From: Gemmatimonadaceae bacterium
GTDB taxonomy: Bacteria > Gemmatimonadota > Gemmatimonadetes > Gemmatimonadales > Gemmatimonadaceae
DNA length: 64,000 bases
Reading direction: 5' to 3'
NCBI GenBank assembly: GCA_037721215.1
Contig: JBBJNV010000001.1
Coordinates: 62,001 to 126,000, forward strand
The notes under the pieces are model-generated. The model did not search any database. It was not told where the DNA came from and saw only the letters and a program-made list of their open reading frames with translations. Below, in pieces: positions 1 through 8,299 of the stretch. Each line of letters begins with the position of its first letter. Positions within the stretch are counted from its first letter, which is position 1. A program made the position numbers and the translations under genes.

Positions 1-907
1 CGAAGCCGAGCACGCCGATGAGAATTCCGGAATAGACCATCACCGGGTATCCGAACAGCGGCTTCTTCGAGAATGTCGGCAGCACTTCGGAGACCAGTCC
101 GAATGCCGGCAGGATGAGGATGTAGACCTCGGGGTGACCGAAAATCCAGAACAGGTGCTGCCATAGCAGCGGGTCGGCGCCTTGGGCAACAGTGTAGAAA
201 TTCGTTCCGAAGAAACGGTCGAACAGCAGGAACACCAGCGCGATCGTTATCACCGGAAACGCCAGGATCACGAGGAACTGAACGACGAACGACATCCACG
301 TGAACATCGGCATCCGCATCAGCGTCATTCCCGGCGCGCGCAGATTGATGATCGTAGTGATGAAGTTGAACGCCGCCGCGAGAGATGAAATGCCCAGTAT
401 CTGGAGGCCGATCACCCAGAAGTCGATGTTGATGCCGGGTGAGTACGCCTTCGTGGTAAGCGGCGTGTAGCCGAACCAGCCGCCGTTCGGCGCGAGTTGA
501 AAGAGAATCGGCACCGTGATGAAGATTCCGCCAAACAGGTACACCCAGTAGCTGAACGCGTTGAGACGTGGGAAGGCCACGTCGCGTGCGCCTATCTGAA
601 GTGGAATCAGGAAGTTGAAGAACGACGCCGAGAGCGGCATGATGGCGAGAAACACCATCGTCGTCCCATGCATCGTAAAGAGCTGATTGTACATCTCGGC
701 CGAAACGAGCTGGCCGTTGGGGCCCTGGAGCTGGGCGCGGAGGATGACCGCTTCCATGCCTCCCCAGATGAAGAAGAAGAGCGACGTGTAGAGATAGAGG
801 ATGCCGATGCGTTTGTGGTCCACCGTGGTGAGCCAGCTCCAGACGCCGCTGTTCTCATATGCTTTCGGCGCGGTGGACGTGCCCACCGGCATTGCTGTCG
901 TTGCCAT
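1..907 (-). CDS. ctaD: Cytochrome c oxidase subunit I (3' part outside window)
   Basis: Heme-copper oxidase catalytic subunit, which reduces O2 to water at the heme a3/CuB site and pumps protons in the inner membrane. About 302 residues are visible, starting MATTAMPVG. Seen are the N-terminal helix region (SWLTTVDHKRIGILY), the heme-ligand segment FTMHGTTMVF, GARDVAFPRLNAFSYW, and the CuB-type segment WIFGHPEVYI. The window edge removes the rest, so this is a partial gene by position and not a broken one. The ATG lies 8 bp after the coxB stop, with a GAGG ribosome site overlapping that stop, so the two genes are co-transcribed. The motifs leave little doubt about the family. Confidence 0.95.
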   Translation of the reverse strand, partial: MATTAMPVGTSTAPKAYENSGVWSWLTTVDHKRIGILYLYTSLFFFIWGGMEAVILRAQLQGPNGQLVSAEMYNQLFTMHGTTMVFLAIMPLSASFFNFLIPLQIGARDVAFPRLNAFSYWVYLFGGIFITVPILFQLAPNGGWFGYTPLTTKAYSPGINIDFWVIGLQILGISSLAAAFNFITTIINLRAPGMTLMRMPMFTWMSFVVQFLVILAFPVITIALVFLLFDRFFGTNFYTVAQGADPLLWQHLFWIFGHPEVYILILPAFGLVSEVLPTFSKKPLFGYPVMVYSGILIGVLGF

Positions 908-915
908 TCGAATGC

Positions 916-2358
916 TTACCTCAGGGCCGTCAGGTACGCGACGATGTCAGCGATCTGCTGGTCGTCGAGCCCGCCGGTGGTAACTGGTTTGCCCGTCTGC
1001 GGGCTGATCTGATTTTTTCCAAGTGTCGGCATCAGAACACCGGGCTTCATGCGCGGGGTGTTCTTGATCCAGAGCGCGAGATATGCGGGTGTGTTCGGGA
1101 AAGTGCCGGCGCCCAGTGTGCTGCGTGTTCCAATGTGCGTCAGGTTGGGACCGACGTTGCCGACCGACATCGGGTTGCCCTTGATTGCGTGGCATCCGAT
1201 GCATGCAGCCGAGGAGTAGACCTGCTGTCCGCGGGCGGCGTTGCCGGTGAGGCCTTTCGTGAAGGTCAGGCCGGATGGAATCGGCGTGCGCGGCTTCGCG
1301 TAATCGAATGCTGGCTGGTTTGCCGGGAAGGTGTAGCCTGGCGCGACGTTGGAGACCGGGATTGCAGTGGTCTGCGGTGGGGCGGCGACCGTGTCGGGGC
1401 CTTCGATGCTGGCGCCCGGCGCGCGTCTCAGCGCGGGATCGTTGCCGCCTTGAGTGCCGGTGCCCGCGATGCGTGGCTGTGCCGGGTTCTGCGTGACCGC
1501 GGATTGCACCGCCTGGCCGGTAGTCGCGGTAGCGGTCTGATTCGGCGTATTGGACGTGCGAACGTTCTGCCCTGCGATTCCAGCGGCTTGACTGATTGCT
1601 GTTGGCGCAGCGACCGCTCCATACGCGGCGGGCAGCTGCTGGGTGGCGACCCAGCTTGCGAATTGAGGGGGCTTCACCGTGAAGACGCGGAACCGCATCT
1701 TCGCGTGCGAGTCGCCGCAGTATTCGGTACAGAAGCCATTCCATACTGCAGGCTGCATCGCCGAATCCGGCGTCAGCCAGATGTAGTTGACGCGGTTGGT
1801 AATCGCGTCGCGTTTGCCGCCGAGCTGCGGGATCCAGAACGAGTGGATGACATCGACGGAGGTGAGCTTGAAGTTCACCGTGCGGCCCGTTGGCAGGTAG
1901 ATCTCGTTGGCGGTGGTGATGTTGTATTCCGGGTATCGGAATTCCCACCACCACTGGTGTCCGATGACTTCGATTTCGAGTGCACCGGCGGCGACTTTAG
2001 CCTGGGTCTTGAAGATCGTTCGGACCGTCGGCACTGCGATGAAGAGCAGGATGAACGCCGGGATCAGCGTCCAGATCACTTCGAGAACCGCGTTACCGTG
2101 AGTCTGTGGTGGCCGGACGTCTGTCGTTTTGCGGCGGTACTTGAAGACCACAAAAATCAGCGCCGCCTCGACGAGCACGAAGACAATGGTGCCGAGGAGA
2201 AGTAAGCGGTCCCATAGAAAATCGATGTCGCGACCGAAGTCGGAGTGCGGATCGAAGGTGGTATTGGGATACTGTTCGGAGCAGGCCGCCAATGTCACAG
2301 CGAGTACGGCCAGTGCTCCGGGTAATGCAAGCCGCCGCAGGCGGGGAATGCCTATCAT
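916..2358 (-). CDS. ctaC: Cytochrome c oxidase subunit II with fused cytochrome c domain (caa3 type)
   Basis: Electron-entry subunit of the terminal oxidase. The product is 480 residues. I chose the second Met (2358) because AAAGGA sits 6 nt before it; the upstream ATG at 2376 lacks a ribosome site. A lipoprotein signal ends in LAAC (Cys26), followed by two membrane helices and the cupredoxin domain. CuA ligands are visible: His172 in DVIHSFW, and Cys210, Cys214, His218 and Met221 in CTEYCGDSHAKM. A Pro/Ala/Thr/Gln-rich linker (about 245-370) leads to a C-terminal cytochrome c domain with CIGCH (Cys386, Cys389, His390) and a likely axial Met in MKPGVLMP. This domain order defines caa3 oxidases, where the fused heme c receives electrons directly. 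Confidence 0.96.
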   Translation of the reverse strand: MIGIPRLRRLALPGALAVLAVTLAACSEQYPNTTFDPHSDFGRDIDFLWDRLLLLGTIVFVLVEAALIFVVFKYRRKTTDVRPPQTHGNAVLEVIWTLIPAFILLFIAVPTVRTIFKTQAKVAAGALEIEVIGHQWWWEFRYPEYNITTANEIYLPTGRTVNFKLTSVDVIHSFWIPQLGGKRDAITNRVNYIWLTPDSAMQPAVWNGFCTEYCGDSHAKMRFRVFTVKPPQFASWVATQQLPAAYGAVAAPTAISQAAGIAGQNVRTSNTPNQTATATTGQAVQSAVTQNPAQPRIAGTGTQGGNDPALRRAPGASIEGPDTVAAPPQTTAIPVSNVAPGYTFPANQPAFDYAKPRTPIPSGLTFTKGLTGNAARGQQVYSSAACIGCHAIKGNPMSVGNVGPNLTHIGTRSTLGAGTFPNTPAYLALWIKNTPRMKPGVLMPTLGKNQISPQTGKPVTTGGLDDQQIADIVAYLTALR

Positions 2359-2531
2359 TACAGGTCCTTTAGCCATCGGTTCTGGAGCGCGGATTATTGC
2401 GATGCTGCCGCGCTCTTCAGGTGTGGGAAACCGCTGAAAAGCTAATGCGAGGCGGGCGGTATCGGGAGTATCGTCTGGGGGTCAGTTCCGGTGGGATGGC
2501 AATCTGCGTTGCTCGGGCTGTGTGAGACACC

Positions 2532-2785
2532 GAGACCACCGAGACCACCGAGACCTGCGGGTAGTGAACCACAGATGGCACAGATGGCACCGATGACACA
2601 GATCAACTACAAGATCAACTACAAGATCAAACTACAAGATCAAACTACAACTGATTAAGGGGGACTACGGGGCAGCGCGAACTGCAGGGAGGCGGGAACT
2701 GTGGGGTAATTCTCGAATCGTTCCGGGACCCATGCGCTGTTCCCTTCAGTTTGTCGTAGCAGTTCTCGGTGGTCTCGGTGGTCTC
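2532..2785. repeat. Inverted pair of GAGACCACC tandem repeats
   Basis: Positions 2532-2552 read GAGACCACC twice plus GAG. Positions 2765-2785 are the exact 21-bp reverse complement. The arms are about 210 bp apart in the spacer between aspA and coxB. Such arms could form a long stem or mark a dispersed intergenic repeat. No protein coding explains them. Confidence 0.75.
2601..2650. repeat. Four-copy GATCAACTACAA direct repeat
   Basis: Two 12-bp units GATCAACTACAA (2601-2612, 2613-2624) are followed by two 13-bp units GATCAAACTACAA (2625-2637, 2638-2650). Units abut without spacers, so this is a microsatellite-like tandem and not a CRISPR array. It is AT-rich against a GC-rich background. Confidence 0.85.
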
Positions 2786-2801
2786 TGTGTCCATAACATC
2801 A

Positions 2802-4235
2802 TCAGGCACTCGCTGAATTCCCGTTTGGCCCCGTCATCGCCTCGGGATTCAGCGCCCGGTCCAGTTCCTCGCGGGTCATCAGGCCGCGCTCGCAGACCAG
2901 ATCGTAGACGCCGCGTCCGGTTTCCAGCGCGTCGCGGGCGATTTCCGACGCTGTGTCGTAGCCGAGGATCGGAACGAGGGCCGTGACGATGCCAACCGAG
3001 TGTTCGACGAAGTACCGCATTCGCTCGACGTTCGGGGTGATGCCCTCGATGCACCGCATGCGCAGGGCGTCGCATGCCCGGGAGAGGATGATCATCCCGC
3101 TGAGCAGGCGGTAGGCGATGATCGGCTCGAAGACATTCAGCTGGAGTTGTCCGCCTTCGGCTGCCATCGTGACCGTGACGTCGCCGCCGATGATGTCGAA
3201 GCAGACCTGGTTCACCATCTCGGGGATGACCGGGTTCACCTTGCCCGGCATGATCGACGAACCAGGCTGCATCGGCGGGAGGTTGATTTCGCCGAAGCCC
3301 GCGCGGGGGCCGGAGCTGAGCAGGCGGAGATCGTTGCAGATCTTCGAGAGTTTGACCGCGCAGCGTTTGAGAACGCCTGAGAGCTGGACGAATACGCCCG
3401 TGTCCGATGTCGCTTCCACCAGATCAGGCGCGGTGATCAACTCGAGACCCGTGATGCGCGAGAGGTGTTTCCGAACGCCCTCGGCGTAGCCGTGAGATGC
3501 CGTGATCCCCGTGCCGATCGCCGTGGCGCCCATGTTGATTTCGCGGATCAAGGCTTGGGCTTCGGTGAGGCGTTCGACGTCTTCGAGCATCGTGTGCGCG
3601 AAGGCCGTGAATTCCTGGCCGAGTGTCATGGGGACCGCGTCCTGGAGCTGGGTGCGGCCCATTTTGATGTGCGGGGAGAACTCTTCGCCCTTGATGAGGA
3701 ATGCGCCTGCGAGTGCGCCCATCGCGTGTTTGAGATCGTCGATGCTGCTGTGCATCGCGAGCTTGATCGCGGTGGGGTAGACGTCGTTGGTGGATTGGCT
3801 GAGGTTGACGTGCGTGTTCGGGTGGACCGCGTCGTAGTCGCCGCGCTGGCGGTTTAAAAGCTCGAGGGCGCGGTTGGCGATGACCTCGTTGGCGTTCATG
3901 TTCGTCGAGGTTCCGGCGCCGCCCTGGATCATGTCGACGCGGAAGTGTTCGTGGTGCTGGCCGGCGCGAAGCTCGCGGGCAGCGGCGATGATCGCGTCGG
4001 CTACTTCATCAGAGAGGAGGCCCAGGTCGCGGTTGGTTTCGGCGGCGGCTTCCTTGACCGATGCGATCGCGCTGATGAGCGTAGGGAATTCGCAGAGCTC
4101 GACTCCGGAGATGGCGAAGTTCTCCATCGCGCGGAGCGTCTGTATACCATAGAGAGCGTCTTGGGGGACGTCGCGTTCGCCGAGGAGGTCGTGTTCGCGG
4201 CGGGTGGTGGGGGCGACGGGGTCGGGCGGCGTCAT
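2802..4235 (-). CDS. aspA: Aspartate ammonia-lyase
   Basis: Deaminates L-aspartate to fumarate and ammonia; a homotetrameric cytosolic enzyme of the aspartase/fumarase superfamily. The 477-residue product has the usual length. The N-terminus RREHDLLGERDVPQDALYG and the segment TTVTMAAE-like VTVTMAAEGGQLQLNV are typical of aspartases more than class II fumarases. The superfamily signature GSSIMPGKVNP is at 325-335 and holds the catalytic Ser loop. HVNLSQSTNDVYPTA lies at 142-156. It is divergent from the asparaginase-family gene at 4345, with 109 bp between. A fumarase function is the main alternative; I consider it less likely. Confidence 0.9.
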   Translation of the reverse strand: MTPPDPVAPTTRREHDLLGERDVPQDALYGIQTLRAMENFAISGVELCEFPTLISAIASVKEAAAETNRDLGLLSDEVADAIIAAARELRAGQHHEHFRVDMIQGGAGTSTNMNANEVIANRALELLNRQRGDYDAVHPNTHVNLSQSTNDVYPTAIKLAMHSSIDDLKHAMGALAGAFLIKGEEFSPHIKMGRTQLQDAVPMTLGQEFTAFAHTMLEDVERLTEAQALIREINMGATAIGTGITASHGYAEGVRKHLSRITGLELITAPDLVEATSDTGVFVQLSGVLKRCAVKLSKICNDLRLLSSGPRAGFGEINLPPMQPGSSIMPGKVNPVIPEMVNQVCFDIIGGDVTVTMAAEGGQLQLNVFEPIIAYRLLSGMIILSRACDALRMRCIEGITPNVERMRYFVEHSVGIVTALVPILGYDTASEIARDALETGRGVYDLVCERGLMTREELDRALNPEAMTGPNGNSASA

Positions 4236-4344
4236 GTATGGCGGGAAACTACACCCGTTCCGTACGTTATGTCAGCCGATTGCCGGTGGTTCTGAGTGGA
4301 TTTCGGCAGCTATGGCTCACCTTGTACAGCTGATGGAGAAATGA

Positions 4345-5475
4345 ATGGACGCCAGGATTAATCGTCGTGAATTCGTGGTTGGCGGAACGGCTGCCGGGTT
4401 GTCGCTTGCGATTGCGGGGAAGGGCGAGTCGCAGGTGGTTCAGGCGCCGAACGTCATTACGCGGAAGGCTGCGGAGCCGGTGGTGATTGCGTCGTCGAAC
4501 GGGCATCGATTCAAGAATGGTGGGACCGTAACCGCAGTCGAGAAGGCGTTCACGATGATGGTTGGTGGAGCGGATGTGCTCGATTCGCTGATTGCCGGCG
4601 TGAACATTGTCGAGCTCGATCCTCTCGATGACAGCGTTGGTTTTGGCGGGTTGCCGAATGCTGAAGGGGTGGTGCAGCTGGACTCGTGTGTGATGCATGG
4701 GCCGAAGCGGCGCGCGGGCGGGGTCGCTTCTATAGAAGGGGTGCGGACGCCGTCGCTGGTGGCGAAGGCGGTGATGGAGATGACAGATCATCATCTGCTG
4801 GTGGGGAAGGGGGCGCAGGAATTTGCGCGGAATATGGGGTTTACCGTCGAGGATGATATCAACACGCCCAACTCGCGGAAGTTGTGGTTGGAGTGGAAGA
4901 GGCGGATTGACCCGGAGCATTATCTCGATCCGACGAAGCGATCGGATGCTGCGCATGCTGCCGGGATGTCGATGGTCGCGGACGGGTTGATCGACCCGGA
5001 GCATTACTACGGGACCATCAACTGCGATGGGGTGAATGCGAAAGGGGAAGTTTGTGGGGTAACGACGACGAGCGGGTTGGCGTGGAAGATCCCGGGGCGG
5101 GTGGGGGATTCGCCTGTTCTAGGCGCCGGATTGTATGTGGATGGGGATGTTGGAGCTGCGGGGTCGACCGGGCGGGGGGAGGCGAATCTTTATAATCTCA
5201 GCTCCTATTTGATTGTCGAGAATATGAGGCGGGGGATGCATCCCAAGGATGCGGCGATGGATGCGTGCAAGCGGATTCAGAAGAATACTGTTGAGAAAAG
5301 ATTGTTGAATAGCCGAGGGCTGCCGAATTTCGGGATCAGTTTTTATTGTGTGAATGCGAAGGGGCAGCATGCGGGGGTGACGATGTATGGGGGGAGGAGC
5401 TATGCGGTTTGCGATGCTAAAGGGGGGAGGATAGTGCCGACGGAGGCGTTGCTAGCTGGGCAGGCGGGTGGATAA
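4345..5475 (+). CDS. Glycosylasparaginase / isoaspartyl peptidase family hydrolase, Tat-exported
   Basis: N-terminal-nucleophile hydrolase of the aspartylglucosaminidase family. These enzymes mature by self-cleavage before a Thr and release aspartate from GlcNAc-Asn or related amides. The 376-residue protein starts with a twin-arginine-type signal (NRREFVVGGTAAG), placing it outside the cytoplasm. The likely nucleophile is Thr224 in HYYGTINCDGV, with the substrate loop GVTTTSG and the later GEANLYNLSSY also recognisable. A GGAG ribosome site precedes the ATG. Its product, aspartate, is the substrate of the divergent aspartase, so the pair may scavenge asparagine-linked material to fumarate. 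The exact substrate is not readable from sequence. Confidence 0.85.
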   Translation: MDARINRREFVVGGTAAGLSLAIAGKGESQVVQAPNVITRKAAEPVVIASSNGHRFKNGGTVTAVEKAFTMMVGGADVLDSLIAGVNIVELDPLDDSVGFGGLPNAEGVVQLDSCVMHGPKRRAGGVASIEGVRTPSLVAKAVMEMTDHHLLVGKGAQEFARNMGFTVEDDINTPNSRKLWLEWKRRIDPEHYLDPTKRSDAAHAAGMSMVADGLIDPEHYYGTINCDGVNAKGEVCGVTTTSGLAWKIPGRVGDSPVLGAGLYVDGDVGAAGSTGRGEANLYNLSSYLIVENMRRGMHPKDAAMDACKRIQKNTVEKRLLNSRGLPNFGISFYCVNAKGQHAGVTMYGGRSYAVCDAKGGRIVPTEALLAGQAGG

Positions 5476-5912
5476 ATACACTCAGTCGACGACGCGCCGC
5501 GCGGTGGGATCAGTGCTTGGCACGAAAGCGCGCTTTACGAACTGTTTAACTTTTCGCGAGCTTGGTGAGCCTGCGCGCGCTAGGGGCCAACGGAAAAAGC
5601 AGTTCGTGACACTATTAAGTCGAGACCGTTGTTCAAAGGATGAACTTGCGCTCGGCGATGGCTCCGGCGGCAAGCGAATCGATTGGCTCTTCTTGCCAAC
5701 TATTTTTCGTTGAGCTGAGCCGTAAGTATCAATCGGTAACAAGGCGGCGAAGCTTTTGTTTTTCGGTCGCGAGAACCTTGATGCGTTCATACATCGGCGT
5801 GTGCCTTAGCGGACGTCGTCGACCAGCAAGATCCCGGGCCGACATCATTGCAGCTGTAACGCGATCCTCAAAGACGCTGGGTTTCGAACTCATTCTTTTA
5901 ATGGTGACAGAG
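5476..5912. other. Non-coding accessory spacer
   Basis: No protein here is convincing; the short open frames on both strands have no recognisable motifs or ribosome sites. The sequence is less GC-rich than its surroundings. An ACGAACTG / CAGTTCGT inverted pair flanks about 55 bp near 5536-5607, an imperfect stem of unknown meaning. Confidence 0.4.
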
Positions 5913-6320
5913 CTAGTTTTGAAGCCCGTACACCCAGTCTGTCTTCCCGTCTCCGCTCCATTGCACAATCAACGATTCAGACGAGAGCCTGCCACGCGCC
6001 CGACCGCCGCCGAATACAAATCCGGTGTCCATCCTTTCCCATGAACCAGCCCCGGTTCTTGTCTCGCTCCGGCCTTCAGGCATAAACCGCGTCGTCCGGC
6101 TGAACGTATAGGTGCCGTCCTCGCTGATGACGAACTTCTCGGCGATCAGCAATTCCCTGTAGCCATCGGCAACGCCATACGTCATTGCCGGCAACGCTTT
6201 CCCGTCCCATGTTCTTAGCTGCCAGGCCCCAACGATAGGGTTGGTCGGGGCGGTAGAGTTAGTGCACGAGGCGACTGTCATAGCGATTGCAACAACGGCG
6301 ATCAATCGTGGAATGCGCAT
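5913..6320 (-). CDS. Small lipoprotein, lipocalin-like fold possible
   Basis: The 135-residue product begins with a lipoprotein signal (LIAVVAIAMTVASC, Cys19) followed by a Ser/Thr/Pro-rich tether. The rest reads as short beta strands: IVGAWQLRTW, KFVISEDGTYTF, GRSETRTGAGSWE. The opening 'GAWQL' with later 'GTYTF' and 'GSWE' resembles small lipocalin-like or META-type domains, but I cannot assign a family. It is single, with no operon partner, between two apparently decayed stretches. The ribosome site is weak. Confidence 0.65.
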   Translation of the reverse strand: MRIPRLIAVVAIAMTVASCTNSTAPTNPIVGAWQLRTWDGKALPAMTYGVADGYRELLIAEKFVISEDGTYTFSRTTRFMPEGRSETRTGAGSWERMDTGFVFGGGRARGRLSSESLIVQWSGDGKTDWVYGLQN

Positions 6321-6793
6321 GGGTTGAGACTCAACTTGGGTTAGGGTCTAACGACTGAGCCACCCTAATTCGGGCGATGTTAAACCGCAGTCAAAAGCCG
6401 GGACCCGGTTTAGCCTTGGAAATCCGCTCACCCAGTACTCGGAAAATCGGCACGGACCGGCTCATCATCGAGCGTGGTTTCGCCATTTACGGGGCTACCC
6501 GCGCCATCGGACCCCCGGGCCTGCATCGCCTGCACAACGAGAACTACTCCCACGCAGCCGTTTAACGCGCGTTTAACGCACAATGCTGATTCTGGAAATG
6601 GCCCCAACACTCACAAAAACGCGTTGGAAATAGTCAAGGCTCGATGACGGACATAGCTAACCGACCAAAGGCCCGGCTCACGACGCTCGGCCAACTCTCG
6701 CTGACACTCGTTGCCCGCGATGGCACACCACGTATTCTGCTCAAACCAAGCAAGCCGCTGATCGACGTAAATAGTCGAGTGAACGTCGACAGC
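6321..6793. other. Spacer with no supported gene
   Basis: About 470 bp upstream of the decarboxylase stub. Short open frames are present but show no family resemblance. A direct repeat CGTTTAACGCG/CGTTTAACGCA occurs near 6559-6579. The open frame of the downstream stub extends back to 6644, but that part does not resemble the decarboxylase family. Confidence 0.4.
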
Positions 6794-7231
6794 TTGCCTC
6801 TGAAAGTCTGGGTTGGTGTACGTCACGTCGGGCGAGATGGGTACATCCAGATGATCGGTGACGACATCGCTCTTTCAGAGGCGCTGTCTAGGGTTGTTGG
6901 GGGTTGCAGCGAATTACAGGTTGTTACTCAGAGCCTGAGCATCACCACTTTTCGGTTAATTCCGCCTGACCTATCCGACGATTCGGAAGTTGTCGGGGAG
7001 TATCTGAACAAACTCAACGAAGATCTGGTGAATCGCCGGCAGGCAGGCGGTGAAGCATTTATCTCGAACGCAGGCGTCGACGGCAAATATCTGCTGAGCG
7101 CATGCATCGTCAACTTTCGTACGACTTTGTCCGATGTGGAAGCGCTACCGGAAATTGTGATAAGGCTCGGAACGGAGCTTGACTCAGATCTACGTCCCGA
7201 GTCGTTGCGATCAAATCGAGGTGTCGTCTGA
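6794..7231 (+). pseudogene. C-terminal stub of a PLP-dependent (aromatic amino acid type) decarboxylase
   Basis: About 145 residues match, from memory, the end of group II PLP decarboxylases. Recognisable blocks are LPLKVWVGVRHVGRDGY, MIGDDIALSEAL, LSITTFRLIPP, NRRQAGGEAFISN and LLSACIVNFRTT, in family order. The family is about 470 residues, so the PLP-lysine and the whole large domain are missing. Upstream sequence to 6644 is open but unrelated. No start with a ribosome site precedes the homologous part. I read it as a 5'-deleted gene remnant. The reading frame is intact to the stop, so the deletion may be fairly recent. Confidence 0.75.
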
Positions 7232-7270
7232 GTTGTTCAGCTCGCTCCCCGCGGACGCTTGGCTCGTCAG

Positions 7271-7657
7271 TTACCAGACTCGAATCACATCGTACTTATC
7301 GAATGCAGCTTCATTTGACACGAGCGCCAGGTCGTTAGCACGCGCCTGGGCCATAAGTATCCTATCAAACGGATCCCGGTGCTCGCCGGAGAGAGCGCCG
7401 GCGCGGCGGCCATCCTCGAGAGTTATGTCGAGCGCCAGAAACCCTTGCCTGGAAATTTCACCGGCGAAATCTCGCGCCAGCGGACCAATGCGTGGCATCC
7501 TGCCAAGACGGTGCTTTGTGGCGACCTCCCACGCGGACGCGGCGCTGACGTATATGGGGTTGCTCTGGTCCTCCAGCGCCCAGCGCGCCGTTGGCGAAAG
7601 CTGTTTGTCGCCGGCGAGCCACCACAATAGCGCATGGGTGTCCAGGAGTAGTTTCAC
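7271..7657 (-). CDS. vapC: PIN-domain toxin, VapC type
   Basis: Probable RNA-cleaving toxin of a type II toxin-antitoxin pair. The 128-residue product starts at GTG with LLLDTHALLWW, which carries the first acidic metal ligand (Asp6). SAASAWEVATK holds the conserved Glu, and HRDPFDRILMAQA the central Asp pair. ALVSNEAAFDKY closes the PIN fold. The GGGAG ribosome site lies inside the antitoxin stop region and only 4 bp separate the genes, so translation is coupled. The DTHALLWW/DPFDR combination is typical of PIN proteins that pair with Phd-type antitoxins. Confidence 0.93.
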   Translation of the reverse strand: MKLLLDTHALLWWLAGDKQLSPTARWALEDQSNPIYVSAASAWEVATKHRLGRMPRIGPLARDFAGEISRQGFLALDITLEDGRRAGALSGEHRDPFDRILMAQARANDLALVSNEAAFDKYDVIRVW

Positions 7658-7661
7658 GGGA

Positions 7662-7895
7662 CTACTTCTCCCATGCTGCGATCTCGTCCTCCGCCAGCGG
7701 ATCGAAAAAGCTCGGGGGCACGGCCAGCTTCCCGCGGAGCGAGCCGAACTCGCGCTTCGATGGTGCCTTCTCGAGCGGCACGAGGCGGGCGACGGGTTGA
7801 GAGCCCCGGGCGATGACTATTTCCTCCCCCGCCAGCACTCTGGCTATAAGACGGGAGAAATGGGTTTTCGCCGCGTGAATCGTTACGTATGGCAA
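7662..7895 (-). CDS. Phd/YefM-type antitoxin
   Basis: DNA-binding antitoxin for the PIN toxin. The family core TIHAAKTHFSRLIARVLAGE is followed by EIVIARGSQPVARLVPL and an acidic C-terminus (FDPLAEDEIAAWEK) that would cover the toxin. I place the start at TTG 7895 (MPYVTIHAAK), as in the family. A second copy of this control region at 15023-15155 carries an ATG at the equivalent codon. The in-frame ATG at 7919 would add eight residues lying inside the palindromic operator, so it is less likely. Autoregulation is expected. Confidence 0.88.
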   Translation of the reverse strand: MPYVTIHAAKTHFSRLIARVLAGEEIVIARGSQPVARLVPLEKAPSKREFGSLRGKLAVPPSFFDPLAEDEIAAWEK

Positions 7896-8015
7896 TTTGT
7901 TAGTCCGATTAGTTAACATACTTAGTCTAATCGACTAGAAGCATTGGTGCAACGCTCGACGCTCCGCGCTGAGCCACGAAGTGCGGCTACGGGGATAACA
8001 GGTTGTGGCTGACAT
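7881..8015. repeat. Dispersed ~135-bp repeat, copy 1 (toxin-antitoxin control region)
   Basis: Runs from the first antitoxin codons through the operator and about 80 bp of non-coding DNA, ending at GTGGCTGACAT. It aligns along its length with 15023-15155. The best-conserved blocks are TTAGTCCGATTAGT, CTTAGTCTAATC, CGACGCTC and GGCTGACAT. The conservation beyond the operator suggests that a longer mobile or duplicated unit once carried it. Confidence 0.85.
7900..7937. promoter_or_regulatory. Palindromic operator of the toxin-antitoxin operon
   Basis: TTAGTCCGATTAG at about 7900-7912 is answered by CTAATCGACTAG at about 7927-7938, giving interrupted inverted half sites directly upstream of the antitoxin start. 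Phd-family antitoxins bind such palindromes to repress their own operon. The same half sites recur at 15042-15080. Confidence 0.6.
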
Positions 8016-8299
8016 CGCGCAGACATTTGGATTCCCGAACCCGAGCACCAGCTACCTGAATCCTGCTTGAAAAATACCAGCCGCAGGGCGACCAGAGTTT
8101 CTCACTCCAGCTCGAAGTAAGTAATACGACCTACGCTGGCAAAAAAATTCTCCTAAAGCTGCCCACCGCGTATGGCTATCTCCCAATTTTCGCCCGGCGG
8201 CATTCTCTCCAGAATTCGCGCTGAGACCACGACGTATGCCCGCAGCCGAAGCGGAGGAGAGGCCTCCACGGCGCGCAGCCAACCCAGCCCGAGGAAGTT
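8016..8299. other. Upstream region of subtilase gene
   Basis: About 280 bp with no supported gene. It should contain the promoter of the protease at 8300. An A-rich tract occurs near 8140-8147. No operator was recognised. Confidence 0.4.

Larger units (their letters stand above)
2359..2801. other. Repeat-rich spacer between aspartase and oxidase genes
   Basis: This 443-bp stretch holds no convincing gene. It should contain the coxB promoter and the end of the aspartase transcript, both read on the minus strand. Its middle is low-complexity: a 9-bp GAGACCACC tandem with an inverted partner further on, a short ACAGATGGC tandem, and a 12/13-bp GATCAACTACAA tandem. These are listed separately. 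Confidence 0.6.

Noticed and set aside
859-2205. Long plus-strand open frame opposite coxB
   Set aside because: It is antisense to a gene with complete CuA and heme motifs; its translation has no family features and only reflects GC-rich codon bias.
2525-2650. CRISPR-like array
   Set aside because: Units are 9-13 bp and directly abutting, with no spacers and no cas genes.
5482-5790. 102-residue minus-strand open frame
   Set aside because: No motif, no ribosome site, and composition typical of random open frames.
6346-6384. Integron attC site (GTCTAAC ... GTTAAAC)
   Set aside because: The pair is only about 38 bp apart, inner arms do not pair, and there is no integrase or cassette pattern.
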